A stretch of 64,000 nucleotides of DNA. Origin: Butyricicoccus faecihominis. Lineage in GTDB: Bacteria > Bacillota > Clostridia > Oscillospirales > Butyricicoccaceae. Made by a program: the position numbers and the translations under genes. The notes under the pieces were generated by a model. That model was not told the origin of the DNA, ran no database searches, and was given only the letters and a program-made list of their open reading frames with translations. Below, one piece after another: positions 8,331 through 17,232 of this stretch (position 1 is the first letter of the stretch; the number at the start of each line of letters is the position of its first letter). The stretch covers positions 56,180 through 120,179 of the forward strand of contig NZ_JANGCE010000006.1 of the NCBI RefSeq assembly GCF_024462775.1. The letters are read 5' to 3'.

Positions 8331-9281
8331 ATGTTCTTAGGAGGCACTACCTGGGTGTTCAGATGGACGCCGCCATACGAGGGAGCCATCGATCAGATTG
8401 CCATGCTCGGCTGGAAGGGCGTGGAGTTGACCGTGTGGAGCGAAGAAGCCATGCAATACTACACCCCGGAAAAGAACAGAGAGCTGCGCCGCCAGATCGC
8501 GGACCGCGGCATGGAGCTGACCGGCGTGTTCTTCGGGATGAGCGGTTCGTCCGACGCGGAGGCCGCCAAACGCGACGAGTTTGTGGAATTTTTCAAGCGC
8601 GCGACCGATATCGGCAATCAGCTCGGTTCGCCCAAGATGATCATCTGCGCGCCCCCACCGTTTGAATTTGCCTACCCCAAGGAAATGGGCCGCCCGAATA
8701 TCCAGACCTTCTCGCTTGATATCCCCAAGGGGCTGGACTTTGACCGCAACTATGAAGACTTCATCTGCTCGGTCCGCAAGCTGGCGGATGTGTGCGAGGA
8801 ACTGGACAACCGTCTGGCCTTCGAGCCGCATCCCCACCGCTACATGAAGAACGCCGATTCCATGCTGCGCATTCTGGAGCATGTCGGCTCCGACCGGGTC
8901 GGCATGAACATCGATCCCAGCCACCTGTTCCCGATGGGCGAAATGCCCGATCAGGTCGCGTACCGGTTGGTGGGCCATGTGTTCGGCGTGCATGTTTCGG
9001 ATAACGACGGCCTGACCAACGGCCATTGGCGGCCGGGCAAGGGCAAGATCGACTGGAACGCGTTCTTCCGCGCGCTGAAGGCCATCGGCTATGACGGCAA
9101 CATCACCGTGGAGCTGGAGGACGTGCCCGGCGCGGCCGGTCTGCCGTCCAGCCCGTTCGAGCCGGTTGACCCGCTGGCCAAGCCCGCCAACGCCGATCCC
9201 GTGCGTATTGCGAAGGAGTACAAGCTGACCGAGCAGTTCTTAAAGCAGATCTGCCGGGAAGAGGGCCTGACGCTCGTATAA
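8331..9281 (+). CDS. Sugar phosphate isomerase/epimerase, paralogue A
   Basis: 316-residue TIM barrel of the same superfamily. LAFEPHPHRY, MNIDPSHLFPMG, VHVSDNDGL and ITVELEDVPG carry the expected metal and catalytic residues. It shares the block GHWRPGKGK plus the surrounding architecture with the next gene, so the two arose by duplication. AAGGAGGAAATGTC precedes the ATG. Known relatives include decarboxylases such as OiaC as well as isomerases, so reaction type is open. Confidence 0.8.
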   Translation: MFLGGTTWVFRWTPPYEGAIDQIAMLGWKGVELTVWSEEAMQYYTPEKNRELRRQIADRGMELTGVFFGMSGSSDAEAAKRDEFVEFFKRATDIGNQLGSPKMIICAPPPFEFAYPKEMGRPNIQTFSLDIPKGLDFDRNYEDFICSVRKLADVCEELDNRLAFEPHPHRYMKNADSMLRILEHVGSDRVGMNIDPSHLFPMGEMPDQVAYRLVGHVFGVHVSDNDGLTNGHWRPGKGKIDWNAFFRALKAIGYDGNITVELEDVPGAAGLPSSPFEPVDPLAKPANADPVRIAKEYKLTEQFLKQICREEGLTLV

Positions 9282-9308
9282 CTACTGAATAATTTAGGAG
9301 GAGATAAC

Positions 9309-10229
9309 ATGGTCTATTCGGCTGCCGTATGGGCGTTTGACTGGGCGCCCCCTTATGAAAACGCGATCGCATCGATCGCAAAAACCGGATGCAAGGGCGT
9401 GGAACTGCGCATTCGCACCCGCGAAGAGCTTGCACAGTATTATACCGACGAACGCGTGAGCGCGCTGAAAGCGCAGCTTGCACAAACCGGACTGGCGCTG
9501 ACCGCGCTGAACGTAACGCCGCAGGGCGCTTCCAGCGTGGATAAGAGCGAGCGGGAACAGGCTGTCCGCGATTTTCGCCGGGCGGCGGACATTGCCGAAG
9601 CGCTCGGCGCCAAGCTCATCACGGTCGCGGCGTCCTATCCGTTCGATGTGGAGATCATCGACGAGCACTACAAGCCCAGCATGCAGGTCTGGGAGGTAAA
9701 GCTGCCGGACAATCCCGATTTTGCACAAAACTACGAGGATTATCTCGATACGCTGCATCAGTTCGCCGCCGTCTGCCGCGAAAAGGGCATGAAGCTGGCG
9801 ATCGAGAACCAGCCCACCTCTTGGGCGCGCAATACGGACGCCGTGCTGCGCCTGCTTGAAAAGCTGGGCGAGGACAATGTGGGCGTGACCTATGATGTGG
9901 CCAATCTGACGATGGTGGGCGAGCTGGCTGAAATTTTTGCTTACCGCGTCAACAAACATATTTTCAATGTGCAGCTGGCCGATAACCACGGCCTGAGCAA
10001 CGTGCACTGGCGGCCGGGCAAGGGCAAGAACGATTTCAACGCTCTCATGCGCGCGCTGGCCGACGTGGGCTACGACGGCCCCTATTGTCTGGAACTGGGC
10101 GACGCCAAGGGCGCGGCCCGCAATCCGGCGGCTTGGTATGAGCCGTTCGGCGATCACGACACGCTGGTACATGAGCATGAGCTCGCGATCGCGGAGATGG
10201 AGCGCGTGTGTCGGGAGGAAGGTGTATGA
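9309..10229 (+). CDS. Sugar phosphate isomerase/epimerase, paralogue B
   Basis: 306-residue paralogue of the preceding gene, with LAIENQPTSW, VTYDVANLTMVG, VQLADNHGL, VHWRPGKGK and CLELGDAKG at equivalent places. Active-site loops differ (EPHPHR versus ENQPTS), suggesting the pair handle different substrates or successive steps. AGGAGG lies 6 bases before the ATG. Its stop overlaps the next start (ATGA), implying translational coupling. Confidence 0.8.
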   Translation: MVYSAAVWAFDWAPPYENAIASIAKTGCKGVELRIRTREELAQYYTDERVSALKAQLAQTGLALTALNVTPQGASSVDKSEREQAVRDFRRAADIAEALGAKLITVAASYPFDVEIIDEHYKPSMQVWEVKLPDNPDFAQNYEDYLDTLHQFAAVCREKGMKLAIENQPTSWARNTDAVLRLLEKLGEDNVGVTYDVANLTMVGELAEIFAYRVNKHIFNVQLADNHGLSNVHWRPGKGKNDFNALMRALADVGYDGPYCLELGDAKGAARNPAAWYEPFGDHDTLVHEHELAIAEMERVCREEGV

Positions 10230-10990
10230 ATTACACCATCCGTCCGCTGAACACGGGACACCAGTATCTGGATAAGGGCGACTACGCCACCTTCCGGAAC
10301 GGCCACGGGACCATTCTCGATTTGCCGGTGTTCGCATTCCTGATCGAAGGCGGCGGAAAAAAATATCTGGTCGATACCGGCATGGCGGACACCGAGCGTT
10401 CGGTGAAATACCATCATGACGGCTTGCAGGAGGAGGGACGGGCGATCGACGCGCTGCTCGCGGCGGAAGGCATCGCGCCCCGCGACATCGACGCGATCCT
10501 GTTCACGCATCTGCACTGGGACCATTGCTCCAATCTGGAGAAGTTCCCGGACGCCGCGCTGTACGCCAGCCGGATCGAATATGAGTTTGCGAACGACCCG
10601 CTGCCCTTCTACTGGGCTTCCTACGAATACCCGGCGGCGACCGGGCTGACGCCGCCCTTCGCGGGCCGGACGTTCACGCTGCTGGACGGCGAGACCGAGG
10701 TGTTCGAGGGCATCCGCATGATCCCCACGCCGGGGCATTCCCCGGGACACATGGCGGTATCCGTGCAGACGGAAAACGGCGTTTACTATCTGGTGGGCGA
10801 CCTGATGTTCCTCCGGGACAATATGCGTCCGGAGCCGCAAAAGGGCTGGCCGATCACGCCGCCCGGCCGTTTTTGCAACATGATCGATTTGTGGCACAGC
10901 ATCGAACTGGTGATGGAGCGCGCGGAGGATACCGACCATGTGCTGATGACGCACGATACCTATCATCTTGGCGTTGCGCAATACCCCTAA
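10226..10990 (+). CDS. Metallo-beta-lactamase-fold hydrolase, AHL-lactonase-like
   Basis: 254 residues with the zinc motif H95-x-H97-x-D99-H100 (THLHWDH), then TPGHSPGH, VGDLMF and a C-terminal MTHDTYHLG. This is the architecture of N-acyl homoserine lactonases (AiiA/AttM) and related lactonases. Translationally coupled to a sugar isomerase gene inside a carbohydrate operon, it more likely opens a sugar lactone than a signalling lactone (inference). GGAGGAAGG lies just upstream of the chosen ATG. Confidence 0.8.
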   Translation: MNYTIRPLNTGHQYLDKGDYATFRNGHGTILDLPVFAFLIEGGGKKYLVDTGMADTERSVKYHHDGLQEEGRAIDALLAAEGIAPRDIDAILFTHLHWDHCSNLEKFPDAALYASRIEYEFANDPLPFYWASYEYPAATGLTPPFAGRTFTLLDGETEVFEGIRMIPTPGHSPGHMAVSVQTENGVYYLVGDLMFLRDNMRPEPQKGWPITPPGRFCNMIDLWHSIELVMERAEDTDHVLMTHDTYHLGVAQYP

Positions 10991-11100
10991 ACTTACCTGT
11001 TTTTCATTCTCTTTCTCATTCTTCTCTGCCCATTTGGGGCAAACTCTCCCACACCGGCGCTTTGGCCGGGGCGGCGCAAACCGCCCCGGCCGGAGTGGGC
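10991..11100 (+). other. Intergenic pyrimidine tract and GC-rich hairpin within the cluster
   Basis: Directly after the stop comes ACTTACCT and a pyrimidine-rich stretch, then GGGGCAAA. A perfect hairpin follows: GGCCGGGGCGG (11064-11074), loop CGCAAA, CCGCCCCGGCC (11081-11091). No T-run follows, so this may stabilise or partly terminate the upstream message. The layout resembles the sequence after the second sulfatase (4694-4768). Confidence 0.55.
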
Positions 11101-11175
11101 CGCGAAACTTAGAAAACAATGGCTTTCAGCCAATCAAATATCGATTCACCCACGGGATAAATGGAGGAGTGCATT

Positions 11176-12201
11176 ATGAAGGGCCTAGTCATCAACGCGG
11201 ATCGTTCGATCGAATGGATCGATGTTTCCGAGCCCCAGCTCAAGCCCGGCCACGTAATCTTGGATGTCGCCGGCTGCGGCATCTGCGGATCGGACATGCA
11301 CGTGGTGCGCGGCGCGGAAAGCACTTGGCGCTTTCCGATCTTGTTCGGCCATGAGTTTGCCGGTACGATCGCCGAAATGGCGGACGACGTGACCGGCTTT
11401 CAGGTGGGCGACGCGGTCACGGTGGAGACCATGACCTATTGCGGCAAGTGCGATATGTGCGAGCAGGGCCGCTTTAATCTCTGTCCGAACGCCGAGCTGT
11501 ACGGCGCGGAGCTGCCGGGCGGCTTTGCCGCAAGGGTTTCGGTGGACGCGCGTTACCTGATCCGCGTGCCTAAGGGCGTTTCCGCGCTGGAGGCCGCGAT
11601 CTCCGAGCCGCTCGCGACCGTGATTCACGGCTTTAACCGCCTGCGGCAGAAAACGTTCCAAAACGTGGTGATCTTCGGCGCAGGCGCGATCGGCCTGCTG
11701 GCCGCGTCCATTGCGATTTCCCGCTCCAAGAACGTCGCCGTGGTGGATGTGGTGCCCGGCCGCCTGCAAACGGCAAAGGAGATCGGCGCGACGATCACGG
11801 TCGATTCCCGCACGGCGGACGTCGAGGCGGCGGTGATGGAAATGACCGGCGGCAAAAAGGTCGATCTTTGCGTCGACTGCGCGGGCATTTCGGCGGTGCG
11901 CGAACAGGCGTTCCGCGTGATCAGCCCGGGCGCCGAGCTGCTGTTTATCGCCATGGGTCATGATTTTACCGAAGTGAATTTCCGCCAGCTGGTGAGCCGC
12001 GAGCTGACCGCGTACGGCTGTCAGTGCCATTACATGTCCGACTTTGAGCAGGCGCTGGAAGCGCTGCGGGACGGCGTGGTGCGGTTTGACAAGCTGGTGA
12101 CGACATATCCGCTTTCGGAGGGCCGCGCGGTGTTCGAGGCTGTGCGCGGCGGCGAGGACAAGGGCATCAAGGTGGTGCTGGTACCCGAGAAAGGGGTGTA
12201 G
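11176..12201 (+). CDS. Zinc-dependent medium-chain dehydrogenase, sorbitol/threonine dehydrogenase-like
   Basis: 341-residue NAD(P)-dependent polyol/alcohol dehydrogenase. Catalytic zinc ligands are C37 (GICGSD) and H59-E60 (FGHE). Structural-zinc cysteines are in YCGKCDMCEQGRFNLC, and the Rossmann motif is FGAGAIGLL. The ATG at 11176 is preferred because GGAGGAG lies six bases upstream. In the cluster it would oxidise a sugar alcohol or sugar, or reduce the reverse; the exact substrate is unknown. Confidence 0.87.
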   Translation: MKGLVINADRSIEWIDVSEPQLKPGHVILDVAGCGICGSDMHVVRGAESTWRFPILFGHEFAGTIAEMADDVTGFQVGDAVTVETMTYCGKCDMCEQGRFNLCPNAELYGAELPGGFAARVSVDARYLIRVPKGVSALEAAISEPLATVIHGFNRLRQKTFQNVVIFGAGAIGLLAASIAISRSKNVAVVDVVPGRLQTAKEIGATITVDSRTADVEAAVMEMTGGKKVDLCVDCAGISAVREQAFRVISPGAELLFIAMGHDFTEVNFRQLVSRELTAYGCQCHYMSDFEQALEALRDGVVRFDKLVTTYPLSEGRAVFEAVRGGEDKGIKVVLVPEKGV

Positions 12202-12205
12202 GGAT

Positions 12206-13441
12206 GTGAACAAGGTTGCTGTGCTGGCAACGCTCGATACCAAATACGAGGAGGCCGCGTATCTGCGCGATCTGATCGAGCAGAACGAGTGCGAGACCGT
12301 GCTGATCGATTGCAGCCTGCGGCCCTCCGGCGGTATCATGGCCAATATCCGGGCGGAAGAGCTGCTGGAGGAAGCCGGCTTCAGCGCGGCGGCGTTCGCC
12401 CGCCTCGGCAAGGATGAGGCGATCGCTGAAATGCAGCAGGCGCTGCGCGGCAAGCTGCTCAGCATGCATGAAAACGGCGGGCTGGACGGCGTGATCTCGG
12501 TCGGCGGCGTGCAGGGCACGGTCATCGCGACCGCGGCCATGCAGGCGCTGCCGGTGGGCGTGCCAAAGTACATGGTATCCACCGTGGCGAACGGCAACGC
12601 GGTATTCGGGCCCTTTGTCGGCGTGTCGGATATGGCGATCATGCATTCCGTGGTGGATATCGCGGGGCTGAACTTCGTTTTGCGCAAGGTGCTGCATGAG
12701 GCGGCGGGCGCGATCTGCGGCATGGTCAAGCTGCGCTCCAACGAAAAAAGCTCGGGCAACGTGGTGGGCATCACCATGGCCGGGGTGACGACGGCGTGCG
12801 CGACGCAGCTCAAGCAGGCGCTTGAGCGCCGGGGCTACGAGGTGCTGGTATTCCACTGCAACGGCGTGGGCGCGCATGTGATGGAAAATTTGGTCGCGGC
12901 GGGCGATATTTCGTATGTGATCGATCTATCCCCGCACGATATCATGGACGGCCTTTGCGAGGGGCTGATGCCGCATTACGAGGATCGGCTGCGCCCCGTG
13001 GTGCGGGCGGGCATTCCGCTTCTGTTCATTCCGGGCAGCATGGATTTTATCCTGTTCAACGGGGTGGACAAGGTGCCGGCGGACAAGCGGGACCGGGCGT
13101 ACTTTAAGCACAATTCGATCCACACGCATGTGCGCGCCAGCGGCGAGGAGCTGCGGGCGGCCGGGCGGTTCGTCGGCGAGCGCCTTGCGGACGCGGGCGA
13201 ACAGGTGCGCGTGCTGATCCCGGCGCGCGGCTTCAGTCAGCAAAACTGCGAGGGCTGCGCGCTGTACGATCCCGAGGCGGACGCGGGCTTTTTAGCGGGC
13301 CTAAAGGACAGCGGCGGCGATCTCGCGGTGGAAACCGTGCAGGCGCATATCAACGACGAAGCGTTTGCCGCGCGCTGCATGGAAGCGTTTGAGGAGTTGG
13401 CCGCGCGGCGCGAGACCCCGGCCGCACTGGGAAGCGCATAA
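12206..13441 (+). CDS. UPF0261 / Tm-1-like ATP-binding-fold protein
   Basis: 411-residue member of UPF0261. The family start VAVLATLDTKYEEAAYLRD and the SVGGVQGTVIATAAMQALP, STVANGN and FVGVSDMAIMHSVVDIAG blocks are clear. Members are related to the N-terminal domain of plant Tm-1, which binds ATP; no enzymatic activity is firmly established. GTG start, AAAGGGG upstream, 4 bases after the dehydrogenase stop. No recognisable sugar kinase occurs in this cluster, so a phosphotransfer role is worth testing (speculative). Confidence 0.8.
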   Translation: MNKVAVLATLDTKYEEAAYLRDLIEQNECETVLIDCSLRPSGGIMANIRAEELLEEAGFSAAAFARLGKDEAIAEMQQALRGKLLSMHENGGLDGVISVGGVQGTVIATAAMQALPVGVPKYMVSTVANGNAVFGPFVGVSDMAIMHSVVDIAGLNFVLRKVLHEAAGAICGMVKLRSNEKSSGNVVGITMAGVTTACATQLKQALERRGYEVLVFHCNGVGAHVMENLVAAGDISYVIDLSPHDIMDGLCEGLMPHYEDRLRPVVRAGIPLLFIPGSMDFILFNGVDKVPADKRDRAYFKHNSIHTHVRASGEELRAAGRFVGERLADAGEQVRVLIPARGFSQQNCEGCALYDPEADAGFLAGLKDSGGDLAVETVQAHINDEAFAARCMEAFEELAARRETPAALGSA

Positions 13442-13459
13442 AAAGGGAGGCGATGCGCG

Positions 13460-15004
13460 TTGAAAGAACAGACGAATACGAGGGAACCGATCCTGATGCT
13501 CCGTGGCATACGGAAATCCTTTGCGAACGTCGAGGTGCTGCACGGCGTCGATTTTGACCTGCTTCCCGGCGAGGTGCACGCGCTGATGGGCGAAAACGGC
13601 GCGGGCAAGTCGACGCTGGCAAAGATCATATCCGGCGTATACACCAAGGACGCGGGCGAGTACACGATCGAGGGCGAGGTGGTCGACTTTAAGACCACCA
13701 GAGAAGCGATCGATCACAACATTTCCATCATGCATCAGGAGTTCAACCTGATCCCGGCGTTCAATGTAGCGGATAACATTTTTCTAAGCAACGAGCATAT
13801 GAAAGGCCCGTTCGTCGATGAGAACGAGCTGATGGAGCGCGCGAAGGAGCTGGCCGAACAGGTCAAGCTGACCGTGCCCCTGACCCGACTGGTGCGCAAC
13901 CTGACCGTCGCGCAGCAGCAGCTGGTGGAAATATCCAAGTGCCTGTCCGTGAGCAGCAAGGTGGTCATCATGGACGAGCCCACCGCGCCGCTTTCCATAG
14001 ACGAAACGGAAAAGCTTTTCTCCCTGATCACCGAGCTGAAAAGCAAAGGGATCGCGATCATCTACATCTCCCACCGCATGGATGAAATCTTCCGCATTTC
14101 CGACCGCGTCACCGTCATGCGCGACGGCGAGCGGGTCGGCACCTATCTGACGCGCGAATTGACGCGCGACAGCCTGATCCAGCACATGGTGGGCCGCGAT
14201 CTGTCCGGCATGTACACCCATACGCCGATGACCGTGTCGGACGAGGTCATGCTCCGCGTGACCGGGCTAAACTGCAAGGCCAAGCGGCTGCGCGATATTT
14301 CCTTTGAACTGCACCGGGGCGAGGTGCTCGGTTTTTCCGGCCTTGTCGGCGCGGGCCGCACCGAGCTGATGGAATGCGTGTTCGGCCTGCAACGGTTTGA
14401 AAGCGGCGAGATCGAGCTCAAGGGCCGGCAGATCAAACGGCCGAAGATCAGCCAGATGATGAAGCTGGGCATGGGCTATGTGCCGGAGGACCGCAAGAAA
14501 AACGGCATCATCACCAAAATGAACGTGCGCGAAAACCTGACCCTCGCATGCCTGAAAAAATGCGTGCGCGCGGGGCTTTTGTCGAAAAAACGCGAACTTG
14601 ACATCACGCAGGACGTGGTGAAAAAGCTGAACGTGCGCTGCGCGCGGTATACGCAAAAGCTGGTCAACCTTTCCGGCGGCAACCAGCAGAAAATCTCAGT
14701 GGGCAAGTGGCTGTCCTCCGATATGGACATCCTCATTCTGGACGAGCCGACGCGCGGCGTCGACGTGGGCGCCAAGGCGGAGATCTACAAGATCATGAGC
14801 GATATCTGCAACAGCGGTATCTCGATCATCATGATATCGAGCGAAATGCCCGAGATCATCGGCATGTGCAACCGCGTGCTGGTCATGTGCGAGGGCCGCA
14901 TCACGGGCGAACTGCAAAAGGATGAATTAAACGAATTTGAAATTATGAAGCTGGCCGTCACCCGCGAGACCGTGTCGCAGGAACCGACGGCGCAGCAGGC
15001 GTAA
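13460..15004 (+). CDS. Ribose-type sugar ABC importer ATPase (RbsA/MglA-like, double domain)
   Basis: 514 residues with two ATPase halves. The first has Walker A GENGAGKST, an unusual signature region LTVAQQQLVEISK and Walker B VVIMDEPTAPL. The second has GLVGAGRTELME, LSGGNQQKISVGKWL and ILILDEPTRGVDVGAK. This layout is diagnostic of CUT2 importers for ribose, galactose and similar monosaccharides or sugar acids. TTG start with GGGAGG nine bases upstream. Permease and binding protein follow, completing the importer. Confidence 0.93.
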   Translation: MKEQTNTREPILMLRGIRKSFANVEVLHGVDFDLLPGEVHALMGENGAGKSTLAKIISGVYTKDAGEYTIEGEVVDFKTTREAIDHNISIMHQEFNLIPAFNVADNIFLSNEHMKGPFVDENELMERAKELAEQVKLTVPLTRLVRNLTVAQQQLVEISKCLSVSSKVVIMDEPTAPLSIDETEKLFSLITELKSKGIAIIYISHRMDEIFRISDRVTVMRDGERVGTYLTRELTRDSLIQHMVGRDLSGMYTHTPMTVSDEVMLRVTGLNCKAKRLRDISFELHRGEVLGFSGLVGAGRTELMECVFGLQRFESGEIELKGRQIKRPKISQMMKLGMGYVPEDRKKNGIITKMNVRENLTLACLKKCVRAGLLSKKRELDITQDVVKKLNVRCARYTQKLVNLSGGNQQKISVGKWLSSDMDILILDEPTRGVDVGAKAEIYKIMSDICNSGISIIMISSEMPEIIGMCNRVLVMCEGRITGELQKDELNEFEIMKLAVTRETVSQEPTAQQA

Positions 15005-15018
15005 AAGGGGAGGGCTCC

Positions 15019-15981
15019 ATGAAACAGAAAATTGCTAAATTTAAAGTGAGGGATATCGGGGCCTTGCTGAGCATCGGACCGATCCTCAGCCTGATTGTGC
15101 TCTGCCTCATCGTGGGCTCGCTTTCCGATAAATTCTTCACCGTTTTGAACCTGATCAACGTGGTCAAGCAAATTTCCTGCTATGCCGTGCTCGGTATCGG
15201 CATGACGTTTGTCATCGTCGGCGGCGGCATCGACCTGTCGGTCGGCTCGCAGGTCGGCCTGTGGGCGGTCGTTTCCTCGCTGATCGCGGTGAACACCGGT
15301 TCGGTGGCGCTGGCGGTCGCGGTCATTCTGGTGCTTGGCGCGCTCGTCGGTTTGACGCAGGGCTGGGTCATCGCAACGCTCAGCCTGCCGCCCTTTATCG
15401 TCACCATGGCGGCGCAGATGGTGCTGCGCGGCTTTGTCACCGCGCTGACCAACGGCCAGCCGGTCACCGGATTGCCCGATGGGCTGCGTTGGTTCGGCAT
15501 CGGCCATGCGTTCGGCATTTCCGCGCCGATCTTCATCTGTATCGTCCTGTTTTTGATCGGCCATATCATCCTGACCAAGACCCGTACCGGCCGTTATATC
15601 TTTGCCTTGGGCTCCAACCCGCAGGCGACCAAGGTCACGGGCATCAATACCGTCAAGTATCAGGTGATCACCTACGTGGTCGCGGGCGTTTGCGCGGCGA
15701 TTGCCAGCCTGATCCTGACCGGCCGTCTGGGCTCCGCTTTAAGCAACGGCGGCATCAATTACGAGGGCGACGCGATCGCGGCCACCGTGGTCGGCGGCAC
15801 CAGCATGTCGGGCGGCGAGGGCAACCTGCTCGGTACCTTTATCGGCGCGGCGATCATGGGCGTGATCCGCAACGGCCTGAACCTGCTTCAGGTGCAGGCG
15901 GCGTGGCAGGATGTGGCCGTGGGCGCGGTCATCCTGTTCTCCGTGATACTCGATCAGCTGCGCGTGCGGCGCAAAGAGTGA
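15019..15981 (+). CDS. Ribose-type sugar ABC importer permease (RbsC-like)
   Basis: 320-residue, strongly hydrophobic permease of the CUT2 class. It has the family blocks GGGIDLSVGS, LPPFIVTMA, YIFALGSNPQATKVTGI and VVGGTSMSGGEGNLLGT. The single permease gene implies a homodimer. It lies 14 bases after the ATPase gene with AGGGGAGGG upstream. Confidence 0.92.
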   Translation: MKQKIAKFKVRDIGALLSIGPILSLIVLCLIVGSLSDKFFTVLNLINVVKQISCYAVLGIGMTFVIVGGGIDLSVGSQVGLWAVVSSLIAVNTGSVALAVAVILVLGALVGLTQGWVIATLSLPPFIVTMAAQMVLRGFVTALTNGQPVTGLPDGLRWFGIGHAFGISAPIFICIVLFLIGHIILTKTRTGRYIFALGSNPQATKVTGINTVKYQVITYVVAGVCAAIASLILTGRLGSALSNGGINYEGDAIAATVVGGTSMSGGEGNLLGTFIGAAIMGVIRNGLNLLQVQAAWQDVAVGAVILFSVILDQLRVRRKE

Positions 15982-16074
15982 TAAACATACCATGACAGAC
16001 TGATGGGGAAGGGGGAAAGATGCAAGAGCCAGCGCGGGAAAAGAAAACAAAGCAGAATTAAAAGGAGGAGAATT

Positions 16075-17061
16075 ATGAAACGCAATAGGATTCTGGCGAT
16101 ACTGATGGCGATGAGCATGCTGCTTTTGGCTGCGTGCGGAGGTGGCAAAACGGGCGACGCGCCCGACGCCGCGGACCCGCAGAGCGAGGCGGGCGCGTCC
16201 GCCGAGGGAAGCGGCGATTACACAATCGCTTACATCACCCAGACGGTGACCAACCAGTATTGGGATACCGTGGTAAAGGGCTTTGAAGCGCAGTGCAAGG
16301 AACTGGGCGTCAAGTATATCACCTACGACTCCAACGCGGACGCGGGCACCCAGCTGACGCAGATCGAGGACTGCATCAGCATGGGCGTGGACGCGATCCT
16401 TCTTTCGCCGATCGACGACGAATCCGCCTCCGCCATGATCGATATGGTCAAGGAAGCCGGTATTCCGATCTTTATCGTCGATATCGGCGCCAAGGACGAG
16501 GTCGACTGCGTGATCATTTCGGATAACTACGGCGCAGGCAAAATGCTGGGCGAGTACGCCTATGAAAAACGCGGCGACGATCTGAAGACCGTGGTCATCT
16601 CCACCCCGCCCGGCGTGCTGCTGACCGAGCAGCGCAGAACCGGCTATACGGATTTCTTCGACGAGAAAAAGCTGCCTTACGACATGCTGACGCTTAAGCT
16701 CAACTATGACCGCGCGGACGTGCTCAAGATGGCGGAGGACTCCATCACCACGTTCAAGGACATGAACACCGTGTTCGCGCCGAACGACGACGCGGCGATG
16801 GGCGTGATCGAGGCGCTCAAGGCGGCGGGCCTGACCGATGTGGACGTGTACGGCTTCGACGCGACCGACGAAGGCCTTGCGGCGATCGAGGCGGGCACGT
16901 TGACCGCGACGATCGCGCAGCAGCCCTATCTGTTCGGCGTGGAAGCGGTCAACGAGGCCCTCAAATGCATCAAGGGAGAGGACTTTAAAAAGAACGTCGA
17001 CATGCCCTGTCTGGTGATCAATAAGGATAATTTGGAAGAGTACAGAGCCTCGCTCAAGTAA
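16075..17061 (+). CDS. Sugar-binding lipoprotein of the ribose-type importer
   Basis: 328 residues. A lipoprotein signal with lipobox LLLAAC (Cys near residue 20) is followed by a low-complexity linker and a periplasmic-binding fold of the RbsB/LacI family (YTIAYITQTVTNQYWDTV; DAILLSPIDDESA; VYGFDATDEGLAAIEAG). AAAGGAGGAG lies 5 bases before the ATG. It delivers the substrate to the importer encoded just upstream. The distance from the permease gene leaves room for a second, stronger translation signal. Confidence 0.92.
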   Translation: MKRNRILAILMAMSMLLLAACGGGKTGDAPDAADPQSEAGASAEGSGDYTIAYITQTVTNQYWDTVVKGFEAQCKELGVKYITYDSNADAGTQLTQIEDCISMGVDAILLSPIDDESASAMIDMVKEAGIPIFIVDIGAKDEVDCVIISDNYGAGKMLGEYAYEKRGDDLKTVVISTPPGVLLTEQRRTGYTDFFDEKKLPYDMLTLKLNYDRADVLKMAEDSITTFKDMNTVFAPNDDAAMGVIEALKAAGLTDVDVYGFDATDEGLAAIEAGTLTATIAQQPYLFGVEAVNEALKCIKGEDFKKNVDMPCLVINKDNLEEYRASLK

Positions 17062-17090
17062 GCGAAAACACGCACTGGATCAAGAGCGGA

Positions 17091-17125
17091 CGGCGGCATG
17101 GAACGACCGTGCCGCCGCCCTAAAA
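17091..17125 (+). terminator. Probable terminator after the binding-protein gene
   Basis: CGGCGGCA (17091-17098) pairs with TGCCGCCG (17110-17117), followed by the weak tail CCCTAAAATAA. It closes the importer unit upstream of the regulator gene. Confidence 0.55.
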
Positions 17126-17161
17126 TAAACTACTAAAAATATCCTAATAACATAGCAACTG

Positions 17162-17182
17162 TGATATAATACTCCTATATCA
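17162..17182 (+). promoter_or_regulatory. Extended -10 promoter and palindromic operator of the GntR gene
   Basis: TGATATAAT at 17162-17170 is an extended -10 element. The same bases start a perfect inverted repeat, TGATATA-N7-TATATCA (17162-17182), so a bound repressor would cover the promoter. Autoregulation by the GntR protein encoded next is the simplest reading. A similar site overlies the promoter at 7379-7407. Confidence 0.65.
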
Positions 17183-17232
17183 TGCACATTTCAGCGCGAT
17201 GCGCGTGAGGCATCGGGATAGGAGAAAGCATT

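Noticed and set aside
9294..10337. 347-codon minus-strand frame across isomerase paralogue B
   Set aside because: Arg/His-rich shadow translation opposite a clear gene.
10226..10990. Quorum-quenching acyl homoserine lactonase
   Set aside because: The fold fits, but the gene is translationally coupled inside a sugar operon, so signal degradation is not the best explanation.
11185..12813. 542-codon open frame on the minus strand across the dehydrogenase and UPF0261 genes
   Set aside because: Antisense shadow of two well-supported genes in GC-rich DNA; no ribosome site or recognisable protein motif.
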